NCBI GenBank assembly: GCA_021234535.1
Contig: CM037842.1
Coordinates: 22,321,106-22,385,105, forward strand
Direction of reading: 5' to 3'
Origin: Stichopus chloronotus
Taxonomy: Eukaryota > Echinodermata > Holothuroidea > Aspidochirotida > Stichopodidae
DNA length: 64,000 bases
The notes beneath the pieces are model-generated. The model was given only the letters and a program-made list of their open reading frames with translations. It was not told the DNA's origin and made no database searches. Within the stretch, counting starts at the first letter, position 1; each line of letters starts with the position of its first letter. The position numbers and the translations under genes are program-made. Shown here piece after piece: positions 38,335-50,200 of the stretch.

Positions 38335-38564
38335 TACACCATGTAGGTGGTACACCATGTAGGTGGTACACCATGTAGGTGGTACACCATGTAGGTGGTA
38401 CACCATGTAGGTGGTACACCATGTAGGTGGTACACCATGTAGGTGGTACACCATGTAGGTGGTACACCATGTAGGTGGTACACCATGTAGGTGGTACACC
38501 ATGTAGGTGGTACACCATGTAGGTGGTACACCATGTAGGTGGTACACCATGTGGGTGGTACCAC
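38335..38564. repeat. 16-bp minisatellite, 14 copies
   Basis: The unit CACCATGTAGGTGGTA is repeated with exact 16-bp spacing. ATGTAGGT landmarks run from 38341 to 38533 every 16 bp, and the last copy reads ATGTGGGT at 38549. Copies are nearly identical. Because 16 is not a multiple of 3 and the minus-strand unit has no stop in any phase, all three minus frames stay open and spell the same rotating peptide (GVPPTWCTTYMVYHLH). These frames are not genes. Confidence 0.95.
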
Positions 38565-38589
38565 ATTGAGTAAAACTTGAATACAATAT

Positions 38590-40800
38590 TAATTTGGATG
38601 AAGGTTTAAGGTCATTTGAGGTGAACAGTGATCAGATTATGAAAACCTTGTAAACAATATCTCAAGAAGGGAAGTTTGGACAGATGTCATATTAAGTTTA
38701 TAGGTGTATCAAACAGAGTACCAGAACCTATCAAAACCTCTGCTAAAGCTTCTCTTCTTGAGGTGTGATGTTTACAAAAATTCCATAATATGACTCTGTT
38801 GACCTCAAATGACCTTTGAACTGAACCAAAAACGATGGAATTCCCATACTCAATGATATACACCTACATTCTAAATGGGAGATCTGCCCAAGTTTTCATT
38901 CTTGAGATATCGTGTTTACGATACTGCCACAATTTGACCCCTGCTGACCTCAAATAACATTTAACCTCCCCTAAAATCAATAAGGATCTTGTAACCAATG
39001 TGGTGCATTTACATACCAAGTGTAACCTTTGTACAAGCTTCCCTTCTTGAGATAAAGTGTTTACACATTTTGTGTTTACACATTTTGAACCCTCTTGACC
39101 TCAAATGACCTTTGACCTCCAGCAAAATCGATAGTAAAGCTCAAGTCAGTGTGGTGAATCTACATACTAAATATGACATTTGTTGAAGCTTTCTTTTTTA
39201 AGATACCATGTTTACACGGGTTTCACAAGTTGACCCCTGTTGACTCCAAATGAACTTTGACCCTCACCAAAATCATTAGGGACCTTGTACTCAATGTGTT
39301 ACGTACCGAATATGAATTTGCCAAAGCTTCCTTTCTTGAGATATTGTGTTTACAAGTTTTCACAATTTGACCCCTGTTGACCTAAAATGACCTTTGACCT
39401 CAATCAACATTAATAGAAATATTGTACTCATTGTGGAGCACCGACATACCACATATGACATTTGTCAAAGCTCCATTCTTGAGATATCATGTTTACAAGG
39501 GTTTCACAATTTGAATCCTGTTGACCTCAGATGACCTTTGACCTCCACCAAAAACGATAGGGTGCTTCTACTCAGTGATGTTCCTCTATGTACTAAGTAT
39601 GATCTGTCCAAGCGTCCCTTCTTGTGATATCATAGTCACAACATAAGCATTGGAAACACACATACACACCACCACACGATTACAAAGGTTACAATTTCAT
39701 CGAAAACAAAATTGTTAGGGTTCTTGTATTCAATGAGATAGATACTAAAAATGAGATCTGCCCAAGCTTGCCGTCTTGAGATACGATATTAGCAAGTTCG
39801 TAATGTGACCCCTGTTGACCTAGAATGACCTCAACCAAAGACAACAGAATTCCTGTACTCTGTGAGATACACCTAGGGCCTTCACACCAAATATGAGATC
39901 TGTCCAAGCTTTTCTTCTTGGGATGTTGTGACTATGTCTTCACAATTTGAACTCTGTTGAAGTAAAACAACCTTTGGCCTCCATCAAAATTAATAGGGAT
40001 TTTCTACTTAATGTGGTACATCAACATGCCTAATATAATATTTGTCCAAGCTTCCCTTCTTAAGATTTCATGGTTAGGTTTTTTACATTTTGATCTATGT
40101 TGACCCCAAATGACCTTTAAACTTCACCATAAACAAAAGGGGATTGCACTTAATGCAATACATCGATATACCAAATATGAGGTCTGTCCAAACTTCCTTT
40201 CTTGACATATAGTGGTTACAAGGCTTTCACAATTTGACCCATTGACCTCATTTGATCTCTGACCTTAACCAAATTTTAAACAGATCTTGCACTTAATGAG
40301 ATACACCTACAAGCTACATATAAGATCTATCCAAGCCCTCTTTCTCCAGATATCATGTTTACAATTTTTTCACAATTTGGCCTTTTACCTCAAATGACAT
40401 TTGACCTCTATCAAAGTCGATAGGGATTGTCTCTACTCAATGTAGTACACCAACATACCAAATATGACATTCGCCCAAGTTTCCTTTCTTGAGATGTCAT
40501 GCTTACAAGGTTTTACACATTTTGAGCTCTATTAACTGCAAATAAACTTTGACCTCCACCATAAACCAAAGGGTTCTTGTACTCACTGTGGTACACCTAC
40601 ATATTTAATGTCAGCCTGAGATCTGTCCAAGTTTCCCTTCTTGACATATCATGTTTACTTGGGTTGTTGTCACAAAAAAAAACACCTACGCATACACACC
40701 GCTGCATGATTAGAAAGGTCTCCATTATCAAAACCATAAAGGATTTCAAATTTTGAAAAAGGATTTTGAATTTCAAAAAAACATTTGTCAATATCCCTAC
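38590..40800. repeat. ~143-bp-period tandem repeat array
   Basis: Diverged units contain a series of shared blocks: TACACCTACATACCAAATATGA, GTCCAAGCTTCCCTTCTTGA, GATATC-TGTTTACAAGGTTTT, CACAATTTGACCCCTGTTGA and CCTCAAATGACCTTTGACCT. The TTCTTGA landmark falls near 38755, 38899, 39044, 39194, 39333, 39476 and 39619, a period of about 143 bp. Perfect AGGTCAAAGGTCA (reverse strand) occurs at 39106-39118, 39388-39400 and 39532-39544. The left part (38640-38730) is in reverse orientation and switches to forward at about 38750. CATTGGAAACACACATACACACC-like text at 39645 and 40680 marks the recurring end of the element. Confidence 0.85.
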
Positions 40801-43150
40801 TTGACTTCCAATGAACTCTGTGCATTTTACATTTTAACTGTTTCTACATTACTCCTTTCTGCTGGCCATCTATGCATGATTGATTTTTAATTCACTGAAG
40901 ATTCCCTGTTCGCTCCTCTGGATTTGCTTAGTCAATTGTCATAGGCTAATCATCACCCAACGTTAGCCTAAAGTAGTTCAATGTTGCTCTGATCTCAACT
41001 GTATCATCTCCATTGCCTATTTGGACACAAGACTTATTCAACAGTCTGAGGTCTAACCGTCTGATGTAGCACTGTATATCCTTAACCTTGCTGTCCAACG
41101 CCTACCAATTGTTATGATTAGAAACTGCTTTATAGCTGGTTACCCCTTTACACCCAGTTCTGCCAACATTCTCTCTAGTGTAAAGATCGTCCTAACCTTC
41201 AGATACCCTAACTACAGTGTAACTCCAGAGCTATCACCAGTTACCAGACACCAGGTACCACTCTTGCAATAACAGTTATAAATTCTAATTGCTTATCTTC
41301 AGTTAATTGAACACCATAATCATTTCAGACTAATCAGTAAATAGTTTGCACTTTGTATTGTGAATCTGTTGGAACATAAAGTATGAACAAGAAACCATAG
41401 GTCTAGATCTAACACTGTCATTCCATCTATCATCTGCTTGGATACATACTTACTTGCATGTTGTTGCCATTCCATGAGAAATGTCTAGCAATTACTACAT
41501 AACTTACCTCCAGGATTAGAGTAACATGTATCATTAAAAGAGACCTCATCACAAGCTCGAACCACTGTTTAGATTTAGCCTTGAATTTTTTTCATGCAGT
41601 ATAAAATGCAAAAAGTTGACAGTAATTGCAGGACTCATAAAACCCAGTGTACAGCAGAATGTGGAGCAACATGATAAATGATTTTGGGATAACACAAGGA
41701 AGCTACGGAAAGCTTGTGTGATAGGATAGAAAAAAATACAAGGAAAATCAAATTACCAATAACTGAAAAACACACAGAAACTCATTATAGAGCAAAAGGA
41801 AAGCCATGGCTAGATACAGTAGTAGTGCATGTTAAATGTAATTGGAAAGTAAATAGGATTTGAAACTTCCTTAAAGCTTGGCAATGAAGGGCAATTACTT
41901 ATTGTCTCTCAGAGAACTTTCTATGTGAACAGTCCTAAATATCGTACATTATTTTTGTTACTCATTGGCTTAATTAAAATTCAACAAAATATATCTGTAA
42001 TAATAATAATAGTCTCTGGTGTCATAATAATGACCACAACGAGTAAATAATTGTGATAATTAATAACACACTAATTTGTGATGGGATTGGGATATAGCTT
42101 CATGATGTTTGGTTATATTAAAGACAGTAATAGAGAGAATAAAGTGTACATCAAGAGAACCTAAATGTGTCTGATTTACTTAGAAATTGGTGGCTCCACA
42201 AAAAAAGAAAGTAGAAACTGCCTTTTACATATATTTTACCCATAATACAACATTTGTTGATTTAAGACAGCCGGTGCATGCCTGCTTAATGACTGGAGTA
42301 AGGAAGGGAAGTCTGTACTGTAAGAGAGGTCATACCATTTTACACTGGAAGGAAGTGAACAGGTGAGTGACAGGGTGGTTACAAAAGCTAGAGAGGGTTG
42401 ACAATTAGAGGAGGGAGAAAAAAAAGGGTATAAACAAGAATTCAGTTGTGCAATAACATTCCACAGTTTCTGATACTATTTTATCCTCCTGACCAAAAAC
42501 AAAACACCATCAAAAGAAAATAACACAATTTTAATTCTCTTTCATTAGTTATTGTACGTTTGTAATTGATTTTTTTTTTTTATGTTAAGAAGAACATTTT
42601 ACAACTGCCATGTCCAGCATCCCACCAAAAGTGTTCTGAATAAAGAAAACTTGTTCCATTCCAAAAAATGTTTTGATCAGGTCTTCCGACACGGACCTTC
42701 ATCTTTGAATTTCAGTTCCCCATCCATGAAAATTATTTAAAGAAATTACGGTAACAAAATAGTCAGCAAACCAATAAAAGGAATGCAAAAGTAAATTGGA
42801 TTGCTATTTATACATTAAAAACAGCAGACTAAAAGTCCAAGACAATTTCTTCTAAATTTGAGAGTCCTTTCTTTTTAATTATTCTAACTTTAACACCAAA
42901 TGAATATTGCAGTGTACATAAAACATCACTCAAGTCAAATCAGAATTGTAGCAACACTTAAATTTTGTAAAAAGTGGGTCCATGCAAATGAAAAGACAAA
43001 TGAACAGACAAATGAACAGCAATTTGCTGAGCAGACTCATATGAATATCCAGGATTCTAATCAAACCATGGCCCTTTAATTTTCATTTCTTAGAATTCAG
43101 CTCACCTTGTATTTCACCATAAATAGTTCTTAATAGAGGAAGCCACAGGC
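40801..43150. other. Stretch without supported genes
   Basis: AT-rich. It lies downstream of the minus-strand methyltransferase gene and may include its distal 3' flank. No exon or element is recognised. ATTAAA (reverse strand) near 43074 is a possible poly(A) signal but is about 1 kb from the stop codon. Confidence 0.4.
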
Positions 43151-43157
43151 AGGTAGA

Positions 43158-43769
43158 CTAAAGCACCTAATACCATATATACTCTACATACATCATATAA
43201 ATCTACATGGCATATAGAATCTTGTATCTCAGTGTATCCACCTATAGTACTGAATTCTTTAGGAACAAATAATTCACATCACAGAGGAAATAATGGCAAT
43301 GAAGGCCTTTCCTATATATTTCCTCAATCTAAAGACTTGTAAAAACATATCCATTTCTATAGGAAAATAGGCTTGTTCACTTTAAAAAATATTGCCTTAA
43401 AACTTCAGACTATATTAAAATAGACATAAGACATGGAATTTCTCCACATTGCAACCACAGGTTGCCAGAGAAAAAAATTTCATAACCGATTCCAGTCCAT
43501 AAGAAAAATGTATTCCGTATCTTTATGGTGACATCTGCAGCTGTTCAATCTCTGATACTTCCTCTGGCAAAATATTCCACAGAGGTCATTGGTAAATCAT
43601 CAGTTATCGGACAAAAAGCATGTCTGACAATGAAATCAAACCAACGAGTTTGTCTTTTGGAATGTGATTGCTATACAAACAGCCAGCTAAAGCACCAAAT
43701 AGCATACATAATCTGCATACATCATATAAATCTACATGGCAGATGTAGTCTTGTATCTCATTGTATTCA
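43158..43769. repeat. Diverged direct repeats 3' of the methyltransferase gene
   Basis: TACATCATATAAATCTACATGGCA with flanking text occurs at 43158-43242 and again at 43686-43769 (about 530 bp apart). The intervening 43250-43680 has a diverged, same-orientation partner at about 44735-45185 inside intron 3. Shared blocks include GGAACAAAT, AAAGACTTGTAA, CAACCACAGGTTG-like, TCCAGTCCATAAGA-like, CCACAGAGG and GTTTGTCTTTTGG-like text. Confidence 0.65.
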
Positions 43770-44039
43770 TTATATGAATAAAGGCTGTTTCTTTGGTCCT
43801 GAGATGCATTATGAAAAGGGTCATATTCCGGAGTAAGGCAAGGCTAGTCCTCCAAACAACCTCAGAAACTAAAAATCTTCTATTACCACAGGTATTATGA
43901 AAATCAAATGTGACCTTTGACATACTTTATGTGCAAGTTCTTCAGTTTTAACTGCACTCTGCATAGAACACAATATAAATTTGAAACAAACTTCTTATTC
44001 ATAATTCTCATGATCTAACATTACACTTTCATCTTGGAT

Positions 44040-44230
44040 TCATTCACCACATTTCTGGATTGTGAATACAAAGGCAGGTTCCTTGTTGATGTGATAGGTA
44101 TCTTTCTCAGATATCAATCGACAGCTACCTGCTTTCTCCAATTTGGAAATTAAATCTGTTAACTTTTCACGGTTGAGTCTCGGACTTTTGTTCATGCTCA
44201 GCAAGGATATGCTGAAGATCAGGTAACCAT
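44040..44230 (-). CDS. METTL27: METTL27-like terminal coding exon 5
   Basis: Acceptor CATTACTTTCTAG, then 62 codons and TGA. It reads GYLIFSISLLSM, a helical stretch LTDLISKLEKAGS and a closing strand AFVFTIQK, the pattern of the C-terminal half of this methyltransferase family. Confidence 0.85.
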
Positions 44231-47200
44231 CTAGAAAGTAATGTAAGAAAAAAATATAGTTGGTAATGAAACTTTTCCTGTAATAAATGCTTACAGTTAT
44301 TACCTGCTGATGTGATAATAAAGGTACAAGTTGTTAATAGGTTAACAAACCTTCACACACAGCCTTTCCTAGTTTCAGAGTACACACAGTTTGCTTCCAA
44401 GATCCACATACTCAACAATGACATCAAGTTCAAGAATTGTGTAAAGTTAGATTACCTTTCTTCAGGTACTTCAAGAGAAGTGGAATAGATTCATAGTAGA
44501 CAGCTCCATGACCAAAAACACCAGCACTGACTATGGCCATGTAACCACCTGGAAGAGAAAAGAAAGCCAACAGCTTAGTGATTCCTTATCACTAATAGAC
44601 CTGCACCATTTTTTTCCTAATTGCAAAACATAAGGAAAAAAAACGGCCAGATAAAGTCATAAGTAATAAAGTACTTCATTTTGCAATATCTAAACAATGT
44701 AAACTGATATTGTAAACCAATATGCACAGTACTGCATTCTATAGGGAACAAATGATTAAAATGACGGTTAAAATGATGTTTACAATGGCCAATCATATAA
44801 ATTTTGTCGATCTAAAAGACTTGTAACAACAGTCATCTCTATTATGCAACTGGCTTTTTCACTTTAGCAAATCTTCACAGCTTCAGAGTATACTATAATA
44901 AACACACTTTACATTGAATTTTTCTACATTCCAAACACACTAACCACAGGTTGTCAGAAAAAAATTCCATGTACACAATTCCAATCCATGAGACAAATGT
45001 ATTTCATATTAAGTGGCAATATGTACAACTGCCAATCTCCAATAATTCTATTGAGAAAATTAAGTATTAAAGTCAATCCTTTCACCATTTTCCACAGAGG
45101 AAATTGATAAATGATCCCTTATCAGAAAAAAAACTGACATAAGGATGAAACCAATTAGTTGTCTTTTGGGAAAATGTGGATACCTTCAACTGTCGAAACA
45201 ACAGTCATAACTAATACTGTAGATGTATAGCAACAGTACTTCTCACTTTTGTAGTCTGAATAAAAACTACGGCACATGATGCCAAACTTAATTACTGAGA
45301 CTGGAATTTTCAGATACCACTTTGCTACAGAACTTCATTGTTATGGGTTGAACAAATAATTGTAGTCTGATACTGTGCAACCACATAGTCACATTTTATC
45401 AGAACTTCCAACACAATGCCAGCTGTCAAGATAGATTTCATCATGAAAAGTCCAAAACTTGTAAAATTTGTACACTAACTATACTACATCTATAAACAGG
45501 TGTTAAGTTCTCAAGGTATTTCTTTCCTAATCACTGTAAGCATTACTGATCTTTGAATGCAGGAGAGCTTAAATAACTATAAGACAGAAAACAAAAGCAA
45601 TAACAGCAGAGATCTTCACATTTTGCAATCAAAATGTCCCCAAATGATCTTTCACCCATACCAACATCAATGCCATAAAGATATTGTAATACTTGTACTG
45701 AACCTGTAAAACAACTGTCACCTGTGAGGCTATTTCCCCTTTGAATAGTGTTTTTACAAGCTTTTCATTTTATGACCCTGATGAATACTGGCCTCCTATG
45801 ACAACCCCAAAGAACGCCCTCACAATCTTATGAACTTAACAAGCAGTACATATCCTCCCAGTTAATGCAACAGGTGGTTCATTGGATCATTGTCTATAGC
45901 TAGACTGCCTGCAGGTAAGATCAGAAGACCTTTGATCCCCAGATGAGATCTTGCTACATCTTAAATGTTTTGCACATTCCCTTCAAAAGCTAGAGCATTC
46001 ATGAGTGTTCATAAACTATTTACACTATGTCTCATGAATCCATATGACCTTTGACCTACAAGAAATTTCTCACAATCTCAATTTTTTCAAAAGGTAGTAT
46101 ACACCCTTCCAGTTAGAAGTTGATGCAAATATGTCAATCCTGAGATACTGCAAACAAAGTTTGTCAATGTCTTGACTGCTCGTGACTTCAGATGACCTTT
46201 GACCCACACCACACAGTATACCAGTTGAGATGTTTATGTTCTACATACATACTGACTTTGACCCACCTTCAACTTTCCCTTCAAAAGCTGGAGTCTTAAC
46301 AAAATTATGTTGCGCACACAGACATACATACAAACACACTCACACACACACATACATACACAGAATCACCACTTAAAGATTTCTAGCAAGCCTTCCAAAA
46401 GGAATCAACCAGAAAGCCAAAAGGCATTGTGGTTTTGATGATTCAATTATGAGCACTTTGAATCTGGCATATTGCATAAGGTGAAAAAATTTTGACCCAA
46501 AATGACCTTTGATCTCCACCACTTCATCAAAAGAATAGGCTTCCTGTACTCAATACTAAAGGTACACCTACATCCATATACCAAATATGAGATTTGTCCT
46601 AGCTTTCCTTCATTTACGCATTTACAAGGTTTTCACAATTTGACCCCTCTTGACCCCAAATGACCTTTGACCACCACCCAAAACAATAGGCTACTTGTAC
46701 TCGGTAAGCTTCACCTACATAACAAATATGAGATTTATCCAAGCTTCCCTCCTTGAGATATTGTGTTTACAAGGTTTTCACAACTTGACCCCTAATGAAG
46801 CCAAATGAACTTTGACCTCCACTGAAAACAATAGGCCTCTTGTACTCAATAAGTTACACTTACATCCATAATATGACATCTATCCAAGATTCCCTTCTTA
46901 AGATACCATCTTTACAAGGTAGGCATCACATACATACACACACACATACATGCACGCACGACCCGCATGAATGCAAAGGTTATTATTATCATTGAAACCA
47001 AAAACAAGTTTTTATGATGATATTCAAATAGTGCATTCCAAATAACAACAGAAAGAAAAATGACTTGCTGTAACATATAAATGGTCATTACCATTAATGA
47101 GTCTCATGAGGGTAAATTTAATTTCTTCATTCAACATGATCATTTACCACTGTAATTATCAGTTGTAGAACCACTGTTTTTCCCACAACAATAGGAAAGC

Positions 47201-50200
47201 AGCATAAATTATTAAGGCAATTACAAGCTGCAAAACTGTTTCTGCTGAACAGCATTTTTTCATTCAACTGAAGCTGTTGTAACTACAGGGGTTGAAATAT
47301 GCCTTCAAACTTTGGGGGCCAATCTGGCCCCCTAGCTCATGAAATCTAGGGGCCAAATGAGAAATGGAGGGGACCAAAAAATAAGAAAAAAAGGAATGCA
47401 AAAGTTATATCAACTGTTCTCGCACTTGTTTTACTAACCTTCATACCACATTCAACTGAAATAAAAATGCACAGCACCCTTCGCTGAATGCCTAAGTATA
47501 AATTCTTTAACTATTTTCCTTGTAACGTTATATCACATATTTTTAATATAATTTTTTATTGTGCTGAATTGGACAGATGCATCATTTATACTACAAATAG
47601 TTGGGGCAATAGCTACAATGCCATACTAAAACCATATGCTACTGTGAGTCATGTCAAGCCCCAAGGTGGGCAATATGTTGTACTTGGTACAAGTCTGTGT
47701 TATGAGGAAAGCAAGTGGGAGTCTGAAAAAGAACCCTTGGATACTCTCCTAGAAAATTTTATGCTAATTTTCTTGTATTTGTCATTGTTGCCATGATGAA
47801 AAATGGGGGACTGAGGCCAGGGGCAAGCATCTGAGCTTGTCATGTATAAACATACAATACAGAAGATGAGAATGTACAAGCAGGGTATAGACAGGTAAAT
47901 GTCACCTACAGGGTCATTGTTTTAAACAAACCTTCTTTAAGCCCTTCGATTGGTCCTTCTGTTCCAATCAGGCTACAGAATGTATTTTTGTAGATATTTT
48001 TCTTGGCTGCAATATCAAGCATTCCTTGAGAGGCATCTAAGGCATCCATGTTGGAGTAGCCAAGCTTCTTGAGCTGTTGGATAAAGACGAGATAGCTATG
48101 ATACAGATAACTCTTATGAATTGACTTGCAATATGCATCACCACATAGTCAAAATGGTTGTTCCCTGTTGATATTTACCTAGGATTCTTCTGCTTTGGAA
48201 TATGCATGGATTCTACCTCACAGTCAGTTGTCACCCACAGTCCTCTTCAAGTCATATTGACTGTTGCTATCAATCATCACAAAGGTTCCAGCAACTTTGT
48301 ACATGGGATACTACTCACTTGAGAAATCTAGTAGTATACATTTCAGGCCATATCATAATCAACATATAGCACAGGTTGGTTTGAGGAGTATGTTACCAAG
48401 TCTGGCATAATACTGTGATCATTCCACACTTGCACTTTGCTTCTAGGTAAGAACTCACTACTTTCACTCTTCAACCTGAAAAAGAAGTTCAGTGGTCCAT
48501 TGCAAAATAGTCAAATGCTAGCTAGCTAAAGTTTAGGTCAAGGAAAGCACAACCACGTGGAAAACTAAGTATTCATAAACTATTCGCATGCTAAGGTATA
48601 TCAACAGATTTGTTTGAGTTTCAAATAAACTGATGAATTCAAACTACCAGGTGAAAAATGCTCACTGATGGTATGGACCAATCTATAGTGTCATTTAGTG
48701 GAAGGCTGAATTTTACCTGAATCTGGGTCTGGATCCTGCCAACTTTCATAGACTTTCATAGGTAATATTTCTTGTGTGAAGATTTATACAATATGTAGCT
48801 TTGGCAGCTACGGAAAATATGATGCAAGAAACATGGGTAGACAGGTGTGGAAAGCCATACGTGAAATATATAGGACATAATTGCTATCTTGGGTGCAATC
48901 ATTTGTATAACTCCTCACATTGTGTTCAAATCACATTGTTTGTACACATTCATGACAGAAAAAACTGGAATTCTCGTGCGTGAATATATCCTGAAAATTC
49001 ATAATCTATGTAGCTTTGGCACATCTTTGGAAAATATACACGAAATATTGACTGCTTGGAGGTAACTAGAATGTGAGAGGGTATAGAAATGGAAGATATG
49101 AGCTTTACACACAATGTTAAGTGATATCATCTCTTATATAGTTGTTCTTTGTTTTTTGCATAGGAGCATGGATAGCACAGTGTACTGGAGAAACAATATA
49201 TACAGTACAGATGAAGTGTACTTCAGCTGCATAAAAAAACATCAGGAGAATTGCCCAACATTATCCCTGGAAGAGTTTTAATAGCAAAGTTCAAGGCCAA
49301 TGTCGAAGCATCAAACAATATTTATTATAGCAAAGTGCATTTAAATTTTGATTCTATCATCATAAGATTCATGGGAGTTGATGCTCCTGGAAATGTTTTG
49401 TACAGTTGGAAGGTGTCTCATATTCTAACCACAGTAACACGTTTTGGCCAAAATGCGCACCTTCTAATGCTTCTCCTTATGTAAACTGGATGCATACACA
49501 TAAAAATTCTACATGACATTTGATATGCAAAGCATAATGAATAAGTTGGCACCACACTCCAGCTTAAAGTAGGTCCAACTGCCATTACCACCTCCTGCCA
49601 CCCCCCCCCCTCCTGCCACCCATCCCTACCTCAGTGCAAACCAGTTTCTACAGCTGTGCTGTAATCATCACAACTTGACATCGTCATGTAACAGACACCC
49701 TTTGATTTCAAAGACCAGGATGGATCGGAATATGCAATCCCCCATTCAGTTTGAAGGGTAAACCAGGATCATGGTTGAACCACATGGACAAACTGTGCAA
49801 ACTCCATGTTTGATACTGTACATGTCCAGAGTGTGAGCACTACCTCAGAGTCAATTGCAGCAGCTGTCACGACCTAATGCCAATGGTTAGACTGGCTCAT
49901 GTTTGGGATATCAGAAATCAAAAGCAAGATCAAGTTTTCATATTCCCTAGTGGAGTTTAGACCACAAAATGGACTATCATGTTTGCACAGGATTTTGGAG
50001 TTTTGCCACACAAAAAACACAGGCACAAAGTCAGATGGGTTGTTTGCCTTTATATATATAGGTTCTACTAACCAAATGGATTCAAGCTGGCATATGAGTT
50101 GAAAATTTGTCATATTTTGCAACTGAAAGTCAACTGTATGATCACAGTTATTAAAAAAAACTTTGTTTTAGCACGATTTTTGCACCACGAATGTTCATAC

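Noticed and set aside
38254..38586. Three overlapping minus-strand frames of 82-110 codons with GVPPTWCTTYMVYHLH repeats
   Set aside because: The 16-bp minisatellite is stop-free in all minus frames; the frames are an arithmetic consequence.
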